A stretch of 64,000 nucleotides of DNA. Origin: an uncultured Alphaproteobacteria bacterium. GTDB lineage: Bacteria > Pseudomonadota > Alphaproteobacteria > RF32 > CAG-239. Numbering within the stretch: the first letter of the stretch is position 1; the number at the start of each line of letters is the position of its first letter. The notes beneath the pieces are model-generated. The model made no database searches. It was not told the DNA's origin and was given only the letters and a program-made list of their open reading frames with translations. The position numbers and the translations under genes were made by a program. Positions 25,561 to 34,737 of the stretch are shown piece by piece. The stretch covers positions 76,959 to 140,958 of the forward strand of contig CAKQNT010000002.1 in the NCBI GenBank assembly GCA_934255405.1, in the 5' to 3' direction.

Positions 25561-26160
25561 CCGCAAGCGACGTAAGTTTACTTGTTGAGCTAGTGCGGCG
25601 TGAGCAAACGCAGCGAAATTAGTAAACAAGTGACCCTGTGAAATAAAAATAATCAAAGTAATGATTATTTTTATGAGCCAAGCAATGAAACTTGCCGAGC
25701 AAGCAAGCGCCAGCGCTGGGCAGCGAGGCTTAGTTGGAATTGGCAAGGTTAGTGAGCCTTGGCGAACTTACTAAGCTAGACGATTTAGATGGAGGTGAGA
25801 TAGAATAAAGACTGTCACCGCTCCGAGAGGCGAGTATTCTCGTCCGAGGTCCAGCGGTCTTCCGAGCTTTTTAAATGTTAGTACGGAAGATGCCCTGACG
25901 ATTGCGTTCCGCAATCGAGGCATGACATGTTTTTTCACTGGATTCCGGCGTTCGCCGGAATGACACCGGACGACAAGTCCGACTCTATCCCGAGCGCCGA
26001 GCCAATGGCGAGTAAGCGAGTAAATTCTTGCAAATGCCTGTGCTGCTTCGCACCGCCGCCCGCCGTGCGGGTCATTCTAGAGAAAGCCAGAATCCAGCAT
26101 TAATGGACTCTTCGTTGCACTCAGAGTGATAATGCTGGTGGTTGTATTACGTTGCCAATA
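25561..26160. repeat. Repeat-rich non-coding region
   Basis: About 600 bp without a gene, made of short palindromes: CGATTGCG-TTC-CGCAATCG (25899-25917), ATTCCGGCG-TT-CGCCGGAAT (25942-25961) and CTCCGAGAGGCGAG/CTCGTCCGAG-type arms near 25820-25850. The GATTCCGGCG...CGCCGGAATGAC type is a dispersed intergenic repeat seen in many bacteria. Base composition is more GC-rich than the neighbours. Confidence 0.6.
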
Positions 26161-26163
26161 AAA

Positions 26164-26197
26164 ATAGTTCCTCTTTTGTAGTTAAAAGAGGAACTAT
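26164..26197 (-). terminator. Terminator of galU-like gene
   Basis: Perfect 14-bp arms ATAGTTCCTCTTTT and AAAAGAGGAACTAT with a 6-nt loop. The T-run is on the minus strand. Confidence 0.9.
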
Positions 26198-26220
26198 AAG
26201 TTGTGGAATGTTGACAATGT

Positions 26221-27114
26221 TTAAGCGGCGCATTCTTTAAGAATTTTGCAGCAATAATCTCTGAGTTCGGGGTCTTCCATCAGACTGAGACGTAGATTTG
26301 ATTTTTCAAGCTCTTTATTGGTGCCGCAGTCAAAGCGCTCAATGTCGCAAATGGCTCCGGTCAATTTGATGCCGCGTTTGGCGGCTAATCCCATTGCATC
26401 GGCAAGATTAATCTCGCCGTTGGTGCCTTTGCTGACTTCAGGCAGAATGTTCATAATCTCATTGGGCAAGATATAGGGGCCGAGACTACCAAAGTTTGAG
26501 GGAATCTTATCTCTGGCGGGTTTTTCAATTTTGCCGGTGGCGTGCACAACATTGCCCTCTTGAACGGCGCCTTCCAAAACGCCATAGCGAACAATTTCTT
26601 CATCAGGGAAAACCTGAACATGATCAACCATGCCGCCGTATCTTTGATAGATATCAAGCAACTGAGCCAAAATGCCCTTGCCGCCATGAGGGTTGACATA
26701 TACGTCATCTGCCCACATAACGATAAAATCACGATCACCAACCAGCTCTTTGGCCATCAGCACGGCATGGCCGTTGCCTTTGGGCTCTTTTTGCTCGGCA
26801 AACGAGAACTTCATGCCGGCGGGGATAATGTCTTGAACCACCTTGAGCAAATCAAGTTTGCCTTTTTCTAGCAGGTGATTTTCTAACCACGGATAAGGGG
26901 AAAAGTGTTTTTCAAACAGACCTTTGCAAGATTGGTCGCTGTAGATGAATATAACTTCTTTAATGCCTATTTCTTTGCAGGAATCAATGGCATATTGAAT
27001 AATCGGTTTGCTGTGCAGGGTTAAAAAACCTTTGTGCAGAGCTTTGGTTGAAGGAAGATTGCGAGTTGATAATCCGGCGACCGGAATAATACAAACTTCA
27101 GGCTTTTTGAGCAT
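26221..27114 (-). CDS. galU: UTP-glucose-1-phosphate uridylyltransferase (GalU-like)
   Basis: 297 residues from ATG 27114 (GGAG upstream); a longer frame to 27171 has no support. It is a nucleotidyltransferase that makes UDP-glucose for envelope glycans. The N-terminal nucleotide loop reads PVAGLSTRNLPSTKALHKG. The family norm is GLGTRxLPxTKxxPKE, so Gly is Ser, the later Pro is His and Glu is Gly. Other GalU hallmarks are kept: QKEPKGNGHAVLMA, VMWADDVYV and a late IERFDCGTN. It is either a divergent GalU or a paralogue with another sugar. Single gene, convergent to nothing nearby. Confidence 0.85.
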   Translation of the reverse strand: MLKKPEVCIIPVAGLSTRNLPSTKALHKGFLTLHSKPIIQYAIDSCKEIGIKEVIFIYSDQSCKGLFEKHFSPYPWLENHLLEKGKLDLLKVVQDIIPAGMKFSFAEQKEPKGNGHAVLMAKELVGDRDFIVMWADDVYVNPHGGKGILAQLLDIYQRYGGMVDHVQVFPDEEIVRYGVLEGAVQEGNVVHATGKIEKPARDKIPSNFGSLGPYILPNEIMNILPEVSKGTNGEINLADAMGLAAKRGIKLTGAICDIERFDCGTNKELEKSNLRLSLMEDPELRDYCCKILKECAA

Positions 27115-27185
27115 ATCATAAAACTCCAAATAATAGTTATTATGCCTGCTAATATATATTGCAAATTTCAATTCGACAAGCCTAA

Positions 27186-30100
27186 TTACCTTCTTGTGCG
27201 CCCTTTTTTAACAACGTTTATATTGCTAGAGGAAGACGGAGTTTCAATTTTGGCTTTGGGTTTGGAAAAATCCAATACCTTTACTTCTTGTTCTTCCGTC
27301 AATTCTTCTGCTTTTTCAATATCTTCAATGTTACGGCGCACAGTGACCGTACGGCCGCTCTTTTTGATGCTGATTGAACCGGTGTTTTCTTCAAGCTTGC
27401 GCTGGACTTCCTCGTTTCTTAGTTTGGCGGCATAAGCTTCTTCTTGGGCGGCAACTTTCTTTTCGGTGTAGTCGCGGTATTCCGAGATGCTGTTTTCCAA
27501 CTCGCGCAAATCTGTTGCGGCGGCGTCGCGCAGGCTTTGGATTTGCGATTTGTATTGTTCAACTTCTTCAATATTATCTGATTTTTGAATTTTGTTGAAG
27601 TCGTCCAAAAGCTGTTTGTCCTGATTATCAAAGTTTTCAAGTTTGTCTTCAATAAAACTGTGCCAGCCGCTGATGTTGCTGTCTGCCGCTGGTTTGAAGT
27701 CGGTTATAATGGCGGCTAATCTGGAGGCAAAGCCATCTTTGGCACCATTGTATTGAAAGCTTAGCTGTTTGGCCTGATTGTGGCTTTCTACAATTTGATT
27801 ATAGGTGCTTTGAATATTCTTTTTTTGATCGGCCAGATAGGCGCTCTTTATTTTGCCGCGCAATTCTTCAAGTTTGGCGGTTGCCTGCGTGTTAGCTGTC
27901 GTTAGCGCATTAATCAGCTCATCATTGGCTTCTGCGGTTTCTGACTTATTGATGTTTTGTGTCAGGTCTGACGACAAGGTATCAAGCTGTTTGCGGATAT
28001 CTGCATAAGAAACACCGGCCTCATTGCTGAAGGCATGCTGCTGTTTGTCCAGAGCTTCGGACATAACGGCAGAAATGTCTGAACTTAGAGCCTTAGCGGC
28101 GTTTTTTTGATTGTCAATTAGAGAAGTCAGATGATTTTTGAGTGCTGTTTCTGCTGCTTTGACATCAGCTTCTTTTTTGGTTTGGCGGCTTTTGTAAAGA
28201 TTATACAGGGCGCTGACATCAATATCTAAAAGCGGAGAATCCGCTTGTCCTTTGAGCGAAAAAGCAAACCCCGGAAGATATTGCGGCTCTTGATATTTGG
28301 CGCTGAATAATATGTTCATGCTCCATTCCGGCAGGCTGCCGTCGCCGCTTAAGGTTATGGTGGAATCGGCGTTATTCATAACAGCGTTGTTCAAAGTAAT
28401 CTTGCCGGCAGAAATTTGAGCTGAGCCTTTGAAGTGCTCAAAAGAAGTGCTGCCGGAAAGCAGATTTTCTTTTACCAGAGCTGACAATCCGTCCGGATCT
28501 TCGCGCTTGGTGATGTCTTGATAAATGTTGGGCAAATTCCAACCTTTGAGATTTAGGTTAGAAAAATCAAACTCAGCTTTGCCATTGAGGCCGGAAACAA
28601 AGTCAAATTCACTGTCAGCAACGCTTTCAAAATCAGACGTAAAGTCAAAAGTGCCGTTTTTGAGCGCGTAGACAGAGCCGCCGGCGTTGAGGCTGTCGGT
28701 ATCTGCGCCTTTTAGCGATATTTTTCCTGATACAATCGGGCGGTCATTCATCTGCAAGCGGGCATCAGCATTGAGTTTGCCGCCTAAGTAGTCGGAAGAA
28801 AAAGACTTAATATCAAGGTTTCCGTTGTTCAGCGAAAGTTCAGTTTGCGTATTGGAAAAGCTGTTTTGACGGTAATTGAGTTCTTGAATGTTGAACTTGC
28901 CATCTATATCGAAAGAGCGATAAAAACTATAATCAGCTTTGTCTTTTGACCAAAGAGGTTTAGGCAGAAATTCTACCGAAGTATCTGATTTTAGTCCGGT
29001 AATTGCCGGAGCGGCGGCGGACGTATTTTTGTTTAAGAAACGCTCTATTTCAAATTTGTTGATATCCAGTTCGGTTTGAATGGCGGTTCGGCCATTAGAA
29101 TCGGTTTTGCGGTTAAGGCTGCCGCTGAAGGTGTTGAAACCGATGTTAACGACCAACGGTTTGGCTTGAAAATTTTCAACCGTGCCGTCAATGGTTGTTT
29201 TTAGATTAATTAACCCTGTAGATGATGCTTGCGGCGTGTATTCAAAATTAAGGTTATTGAGCATTTTGGCAAAGTCTGGGTGCTTGAGCTCTAAATCGCC
29301 GTTGTATTTGATCTGCTCTCCGCTACGGTTTACCAGACCACTATAGGAGGCCTCTAGGTTCTCAAATCTTATTTTTGAGGTGGTGGCAAAGGTATTAATG
29401 TTGCCGTTGGCAGCGCCGATAATTTGAAAATCATGGAGCTTTTTGTAATCTAAGTTAGGCGCCTTAAATTCAAGTTTGTTAATCAGCGCGGCAACATTGT
29501 CAGTTTGAATATTGAAGTTAAGCCCTTTGAAAGTCGGTGTCTTGCCGAATCCGTTTAATTGTCCGGATAACTCAATTTTGGAGCTGGCTACAGAACCAAT
29601 CTGCAGATTGCTGATGTCCATTTTCCCATCCAACAGGCTGGCTTGGAAATTTACTTTTTCAAACGGCATTTTTTCATAAATGCCAACATCCATTCTGGCC
29701 GTAATCTGCATGTCAAAGTCATTGAGGAATCCAAGCTTGGAGAAACGGTAAGCCATGCGTTGCGCCCAGTTTTTTTCACGCTCTTCGTTGGGAAGCGAAC
29801 TTATATAGTTGTCAAAGTTAATCATGTCGGCATTGATAATCAGCATAATGTCATCTCTGGCGCCGCGTTTAATTCCAGCCTCACCGGAAACAGAGCTCTT
29901 GTCCAACGTAAATTTAAACGGGGAAACCTGAATCCGCCGCAGAGTGCCGGAGAATTTGGCATTGCCTACAGCTTTGCGGTAGGTGGCGGCAGTGCTGACG
30001 TTGGGGGCAATCTCAAGCCAGTTAAGCGTTTTGAGAAAATCATTGGAGTTGAGGGTGGTGTCAAGATTGTAAAAAGGCTCGTTTTCAAAGGCGGAGACCG

Positions 30101-31328
30101 AACCTTTGACGCTGAAATCTGTGTCCCCCGGCAGAGTGGCGCTGAGGTTGTTTAAGGTTAAGATGTTTTCTACAATATCAAAACTCAGTTCAAAATTTTT
30201 GAGTTGCTGATTCTTGTAGGTGGTGCGAACGGCTTTGATATCGGCCAATATGTCAAAATCCAATTCCGGAGAGTATTCGCTTTTTCCGGCCGCATGGTCG
30301 GCTATGAAATTGTTGAGAGTTTGAGCAAAAGGCGTCAAATCTAGGTCAGTAAGGTTAAAAGCCATGTCAATGCGGGGAGTGACGCCGCCGTTGCCGAATC
30401 CGTCATTAAACGGCAGTTGCAGATTGCCGGCGCCCTGAGTGTTGCCGTATTTTACAACAATGTTGGACAACGTGAGTTGCTGGGGAGTGAAGTTAATATC
30501 AGAGGTAATGGCCAGCGGATAATCATAAAAGTCAGGTAGACTGAGGCTCTTGATGTTGGCAGTCCAAAAGTCATGCAGCTTTTTTGATTCAACAATCACG
30601 TTGCCATTGATAACCTGATTGGCCAGATTGAAATTGCCATCAAAACGGATGTAGCTCTCTGAAGTGGGGTGGGTAATAACCAAATTGAGCGTGGTGGTAA
30701 AACTGTCGGACAGTTGCCCCAAAGAAACAGCAAAGCCTTCAGGCACGTTGTCTTTGGTGTAGTTGCCCTCAATGCGGTAGGGTCCCATAATGCTTTGGGC
30801 AATGATCTCACCATTAAGATTTTCTAGTTTTATGTCGATGTTATGCGTTGTATCAACAAGATTGAGAGTGGCGCCGCCGATGCTGACGCTGTTGAGCGCA
30901 AAGTGAGATTCCTCTATGGCGCGGCGTTGTTCCGGATCAAGGTCAGACTCCCAATTAAGCCGACCGCTTGGCAAAAGTTCAAGGTTGATTTGCGGATTGC
31001 GCAATTCCATGTGTTGGATTTCGAATTGTCCCTTAATCAGATGGGATAAAGACAGCGTAGCAACCAAATCCTTTATCTCTACCAAAGGTTTGGATTTGTC
31101 TTCTCCGGCGGGGTTGAGAATTTTTACATTGGTTGCGCTCAAATATGGGGAGGGGAGAATCTTAAAAGATATGGGGCCGGCAAAGTTAATCTGTTTGCCG
31201 GTGGCCTCGCTGAACTGTTTGGCAATAACGCTTTTGTGCTCGTTCCAATCGATTGAACTGATGTAAAAGGCAGCGCCGGCGGCCGCGGTTATCAACAGTA
31301 TCAGCAAAATAAGCAACAGTTTTTTCAC
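27186..31328 (-). CDS. Giant AsmA-family protein
   Basis: 1380 residues, starting at GTG 31328 with GAAGGAG upstream. One N-terminal membrane anchor (about 4-24) is followed by the AsmA N-terminal domain (SATNVKILNPAG, LRNPQINLELLPSGRLNW) and a very long periplasmic beta-strand region. An AsmA C-terminal block follows near 900-1060 (LNGKAEFDFSNLNLKGWNLP). AsmA/TamB-type proteins are bridge-like proteins implicated in lipid transport and outer-membrane homeostasis. Unusually, the last 300 residues are a Lys/Glu/Gln-rich coiled coil (about 1075-1345) ending in a basic tail. This C-terminal coil is not part of standard AsmA. Confidence 0.85.
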   Translation of the reverse strand: MKKLLLILLILLITAAAGAAFYISSIDWNEHKSVIAKQFSEATGKQINFAGPISFKILPSPYLSATNVKILNPAGEDKSKPLVEIKDLVATLSLSHLIKGQFEIQHMELRNPQINLELLPSGRLNWESDLDPEQRRAIEESHFALNSVSIGGATLNLVDTTHNIDIKLENLNGEIIAQSIMGPYRIEGNYTKDNVPEGFAVSLGQLSDSFTTTLNLVITHPTSESYIRFDGNFNLANQVINGNVIVESKKLHDFWTANIKSLSLPDFYDYPLAITSDINFTPQQLTLSNIVVKYGNTQGAGNLQLPFNDGFGNGGVTPRIDMAFNLTDLDLTPFAQTLNNFIADHAAGKSEYSPELDFDILADIKAVRTTYKNQQLKNFELSFDIVENILTLNNLSATLPGDTDFSVKGSVSAFENEPFYNLDTTLNSNDFLKTLNWLEIAPNVSTAATYRKAVGNAKFSGTLRRIQVSPFKFTLDKSSVSGEAGIKRGARDDIMLIINADMINFDNYISSLPNEEREKNWAQRMAYRFSKLGFLNDFDMQITARMDVGIYEKMPFEKVNFQASLLDGKMDISNLQIGSVASSKIELSGQLNGFGKTPTFKGLNFNIQTDNVAALINKLEFKAPNLDYKKLHDFQIIGAANGNINTFATTSKIRFENLEASYSGLVNRSGEQIKYNGDLELKHPDFAKMLNNLNFEYTPQASSTGLINLKTTIDGTVENFQAKPLVVNIGFNTFSGSLNRKTDSNGRTAIQTELDINKFEIERFLNKNTSAAAPAITGLKSDTSVEFLPKPLWSKDKADYSFYRSFDIDGKFNIQELNYRQNSFSNTQTELSLNNGNLDIKSFSSDYLGGKLNADARLQMNDRPIVSGKISLKGADTDSLNAGGSVYALKNGTFDFTSDFESVADSEFDFVSGLNGKAEFDFSNLNLKGWNLPNIYQDITKREDPDGLSALVKENLLSGSTSFEHFKGSAQISAGKITLNNAVMNNADSTITLSGDGSLPEWSMNILFSAKYQEPQYLPGFAFSLKGQADSPLLDIDVSALYNLYKSRQTKKEADVKAAETALKNHLTSLIDNQKNAAKALSSDISAVMSEALDKQQHAFSNEAGVSYADIRKQLDTLSSDLTQNINKSETAEANDELINALTTANTQATAKLEELRGKIKSAYLADQKKNIQSTYNQIVESHNQAKQLSFQYNGAKDGFASRLAAIITDFKPAADSNISGWHSFIEDKLENFDNQDKQLLDDFNKIQKSDNIEEVEQYKSQIQSLRDAAATDLRELENSISEYRDYTEKKVAAQEEAYAAKLRNEEVQRKLEENTGSISIKKSGRTVTVRRNIEDIEKAEELTEEQEVKVLDFSKPKAKIETPSSSSNINVVKKGRTRR

Positions 31329-31439
31329 GAGGTTATCTCCTTCAAATTTGCACGGGCGATAAATAGTCTTTGCTTTTATCTTAAGGCTTTATTATTATGC
31401 TATATTATTAATAAAACTTTTAACTGACAAAGGCAAGAT

Positions 31440-31829
31440 ATGAATAATACCCAAAAACTTTTTGATTTAGCCAGAAACGCAGCGGAAAAAGCATATTGTC
31501 CATATTCTAAATTTGCCGTAGGAGCGGCAATTTTGGCCGATGACAATAATTTTTATGCCGGTTGTAATGTCGAAAATATCTCTTATCCGGTGGGAACTTG
31601 TGCTGAGGCGGGGGCGATTGCCGCAATGATAGCAGGCGGGGGCAAAAAAATTGTGGAAATGTTAGTATATGCAGACAGTAAGCAATTGATTTCGCCTTGC
31701 GGAGCGTGTCGGCAGCGGATTGCTGAATTTGCCAACAAAAATGCGGCTGTATATTTGGCAAATAAAGACGGAATCCAAAAATCAACTAACCTTGCAGAGC
31801 TTCTGCCCTGCAGCTTTTCGGAGTTTTAG
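31440..31829 (+). CDS. cdd: Cytidine deaminase
   Basis: 129 residues, a homotetrameric type. It deaminates cytidine and deoxycytidine to uridine forms. Zinc site: CAEAGAIAAM (Cys and catalytic Glu) and SPCGACRQRIAEF (two Cys). Start MNNTQKLFDLARNAAEKAYCPYS is typical. It is first gene of the cdd-punA-deoC-deoA run, with 3-bp spacing to punA, so the four probably form one operon for nucleoside use. Confidence 0.95.
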   Translation: MNNTQKLFDLARNAAEKAYCPYSKFAVGAAILADDNNFYAGCNVENISYPVGTCAEAGAIAAMIAGGGKKIVEMLVYADSKQLISPCGACRQRIAEFANKNAAVYLANKDGIQKSTNLAELLPCSFSEF

Positions 31830-31832
31830 AAG

Positions 31833-32648
31833 ATGAGCGATGTTGCAATTGCGATGGCCGAGCAAATAAAAAAACGGCTGAATGGGCTTGAACCTAAAAT
31901 TGCGATTATTTTGGGAAGCGGATTGGGGGGATTGGCTGATGAGATTGAAAATCCTCAATATATTGATTATTCAGAAATTGACGGATTTCCGGTTAGTACC
32001 GTAGCAGGGCACAAAGGACGCTTGATAGCCGGTTTGTTGGAAGGAAAGCAAGTTTTGTGCATGCAGGGGCGGGTGCACCTGTATGAAGGGTATCAGCCGG
32101 CGACAATCGCCAATATAATCAAAGCGTTTAAGTGGTTGGGAATCGAGAATATGATTGTGACAAACGCCGCCGGTTCTTTGCGCAAAGAAAATAAACCCGG
32201 TGATTTGATGTTGATTTCTGATCATATTAATATGAGTGGCTTTAACCCGCTTATAGGTCCTAATGATGAGCGGTTCGGTCCGAGATTTCCGAATATGAAT
32301 AATGTGTATACGGCGCAGTATCGCGAGTTGGCGATGAAAATTGCTCGTGACAATGGAATTGTTCTGCATCAGGGAGTGTATTGTATGCTTTCCGGTCCAA
32401 ATTTTGAGACGCCGGCAGAAATTAAAATGTGTCAAGTTTGGGGAGCAGATGCCAATGGAATGTCGACAGTTCCGGAGACAATGACAGCGGCTTATTGTGG
32501 TATTAAGGTATTGGGAGTTTCGGCGCTGACTAATTATTGCACCGGAATTGAAGGCGGCGCGCCCTCTCATGCGGAGACTTTGGCTACCGCGGCTAAGGCC
32601 TCAAGCAGTCTGATTCTTTTGGTTAAAAAATTTGTCGGAGAATTATAA
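31833..32648 (+). CDS. punA: Purine nucleoside phosphorylase (trimeric, class II)
   Basis: 271 residues. It splits purine (deoxy)nucleosides with phosphate into base and (deoxy)ribose-1-phosphate. Motifs: ILGSGLGGLAD (phosphate loop), GRVHLYEGY, NAAGSL, MLSGPNFETPAEI, then GADANGMSTVPE and SALTNYCTG. The Asn in ALTN suits guanine/hypoxanthine specificity. It shares TAATG with deoC. Confidence 0.94.
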   Translation: MSDVAIAMAEQIKKRLNGLEPKIAIILGSGLGGLADEIENPQYIDYSEIDGFPVSTVAGHKGRLIAGLLEGKQVLCMQGRVHLYEGYQPATIANIIKAFKWLGIENMIVTNAAGSLRKENKPGDLMLISDHINMSGFNPLIGPNDERFGPRFPNMNNVYTAQYRELAMKIARDNGIVLHQGVYCMLSGPNFETPAEIKMCQVWGADANGMSTVPETMTAAYCGIKVLGVSALTNYCTGIEGGAPSHAETLATAAKASSSLILLVKKFVGEL

Positions 32649-33379
32649 TGGATAATGTGACAGCTGCCAAAATATTGATAAGTTCGCTGGATTTAACTTC
32701 GCTTAGTCATGACGATACCAAAGAGAGTATTACAGATTTGTGCAAACGCGCAGTCACCAAATATGGCAACGCCGCGGCGGTTTGTATCTATCCGGAATTT
32801 ATTCCATTTGCTTTGGCGGCAGCGCCTCAAGGGGTAAATATCGCAACGGTGGTGAATTTTCCTGCCGGCGGCAATGATATTAAGAGCGTGGAAAAAGAAA
32901 TAAAAAAAGCAATTAAGGCCGGAGCTGATGAAATAGACGCGGTTTTGCCATATCGGGATTTGTTGAGCGGTAATGAGGAAGTTTGCCGCAGCTTTTTGGA
33001 TATGTGCCGTGAAACGACAGTCGGTAAGCTCTTGAAGATTATTATTGAAAGCGGTGAACTGAAAAGCACGTCTTTGATTAAAAAAGCCACGCAAATGTGC
33101 ATTGATGCAAAGGTGGATTTTGTTAAAACTTCTACCGGAAAAACCAAAGTCTCGGCTACTCCGGAGGCTGCTAACGCTATTTTGGAGGTTATAAGAGCCA
33201 ATGGCGGTAAAACCGGTTTTAAGGCAAGCGGAGGAATCAAAACAACCGAAGACGCAAAAAAATATTTGGTGTTGGCTAATGCTATTTTGGATCCGGCATG
33301 GCCGACGCCTGCTCGATTCAGAATTGGCGCCAGTTCGGTATTGGACGATTTGTTAAAAACCATAGAACAAGGATTTTAG
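32648..33379 (+). CDS. deoC: Deoxyribose-phosphate aldolase
   Basis: 243 residues. It cleaves deoxyribose-5-phosphate to glyceraldehyde-3-phosphate and acetaldehyde by a Schiff base. The catalytic lysine is in VDFVKTSTGK near residue 157, the second lysine in GFKASGGIKT, and the aspartate in ADEIDAVLPY. The 1-bp overlap with punA and 2-bp gap to deoA indicate co-translation. It feeds deoxynucleoside carbon into glycolysis, in which pyk also acts. Confidence 0.95.
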   Translation: MDNVTAAKILISSLDLTSLSHDDTKESITDLCKRAVTKYGNAAAVCIYPEFIPFALAAAPQGVNIATVVNFPAGGNDIKSVEKEIKKAIKAGADEIDAVLPYRDLLSGNEEVCRSFLDMCRETTVGKLLKIIIESGELKSTSLIKKATQMCIDAKVDFVKTSTGKTKVSATPEAANAILEVIRANGGKTGFKASGGIKTTEDAKKYLVLANAILDPAWPTPARFRIGASSVLDDLLKTIEQGF

Positions 33380-33381
33380 AT

Positions 33382-34692
33382 ATGTTACCACAGGAAATTA
33401 TTCGGCGTAAACGTAACAAACTTCCGCTTAGCAAAGAGGAGATAGATTTTTTTATCAAGGGTGTGACTGATGGAAGTATTGTCGATGCGCAGGCTGCGGC
33501 GCTGACTATGGCGATATTTTTAAACGGGATGAATGTTGCCGAGACTACCGCGTTGACACAGGCAATGCGGGATTCCGGCGATGTTTTAAACTGGGCAGAA
33601 CTTGATGCGCCGGTGGTTGATAAACATTCTTCCGGTGGGGTCGGCGATAAGGTCAGTTTGATGTTGGCGCCGATGTTGGCGGCTTGCGGCGTATATGTGC
33701 CGATGATTTCAGGACGCGGATTGGGGCATACCGGCGGAACTTTGGATAAATTTGATTCAATTGCAGGATATCAGACGGTGCCGAGCAATGAATTGTTTAA
33801 GAAAGTGGTTAGAGAGGTTGGGTGCGCTATTATCGGACAGACCGGCAGCTTGGCTCCGGCGGATAAAAAAATTTATGCTCTGCGCGATGTGTGCGGAACG
33901 GTTGAATCGGTTGAGCTGATTACTGCTTCGATCCTTTCTAAGAAATTGGCCGCCGGATTGGACTGTTTAGTTATGGATTTGAAGTGTGGTAACGGCGCGT
34001 TTATGGAGAATTTGGAACGCGGGCGGGAGTTGGCTCGCTCAATTGTTAATGTGGCTAATGCCGCCGGATGCAAAACCAAGGCAGTGTTAACCGATATGAA
34101 TCAGGTGCTGGGACGCGCCGCCGGTAATGCTGTTGAAGTTAAGGAAGCTGTCGATTATCTTAAAGGTGAAAATGTGGATGCTCGTTTGCATAAAATCACA
34201 TTGGAGCTTTGTGCGGAATTGCTGGTGTTGAGCAAGACAGCGGTTGATTTAGATGCGGCAAAAGCCAAGTTGCAACAGGTGTTGGATAACGGGCAGGCTT
34301 TGGAGAAATTTGCGCAAATGGTTGCCGCGCTTGGCGGACCAAAGGATTTTTGTGATAATCCTGAAAAATATATGCCGCAGGCGGCTATTGTTCGTCCGGT
34401 TTTTGCACTGCAGGAGGGCTATGTTGTCAATCAGGATACCAGAGGAATTGGTTTGAGTATTATTGAGCTGAAAGGCGGGCGCATTACTCCGGAGCAAAAA
34501 TTGGATTATGCCACCGGATATACTGATTTTTGCCAAATCGGCGATAAAGTTGATAAGCAGACGCCGTTGGCAGTGGTGCATGCTCAAACCGAAGAGCAGT
34601 TTGCAATTGCTCAAGACAATTTGCGCCGGTTGATTGAAGTCGGAGATAAGCAACCGAAAAAACAGCCGGAAATTATTGAGAAGATAGGTTAA
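33382..34692 (+). CDS. deoA: Thymidine (pyrimidine-nucleoside) phosphorylase
   Basis: 436 residues from ATG 33382, two bases past deoC; a longer frame overlapping deoC is artefactual. Motifs: VDKHSSGGVGDKVSLMLAP (phosphate-binding signature), SGRGLGHTGGTLDKFDSI, and KKLAAGLDCLVMDLKCGNGA. It makes deoxyribose-1-phosphate from thymidine or deoxyuridine. Last gene of the operon, ended by a terminator shared with convergent tolB. Confidence 0.95.
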   Translation: MLPQEIIRRKRNKLPLSKEEIDFFIKGVTDGSIVDAQAAALTMAIFLNGMNVAETTALTQAMRDSGDVLNWAELDAPVVDKHSSGGVGDKVSLMLAPMLAACGVYVPMISGRGLGHTGGTLDKFDSIAGYQTVPSNELFKKVVREVGCAIIGQTGSLAPADKKIYALRDVCGTVESVELITASILSKKLAAGLDCLVMDLKCGNGAFMENLERGRELARSIVNVANAAGCKTKAVLTDMNQVLGRAAGNAVEVKEAVDYLKGENVDARLHKITLELCAELLVLSKTAVDLDAAKAKLQQVLDNGQALEKFAQMVAALGGPKDFCDNPEKYMPQAAIVRPVFALQEGYVVNQDTRGIGLSIIELKGGRITPEQKLDYATGYTDFCQIGDKVDKQTPLAVVHAQTEEQFAIAQDNLRRLIEVGDKQPKKQPEIIEKIG

Positions 34693-34700
34693 CCCAAAAA

Positions 34701-34731
34701 AGAAAACCGCTCTGAGAAAGAGCGGTTTTCT
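34701..34731. terminator. Terminator between deoA and tolB
   Basis: 13-bp arms AGAAAACCGCTCT and AGAGCGGTTTTCT with a 5-nt loop, between convergent genes. Confidence 0.85.
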
Positions 34732-34737
34732 TGTGCT

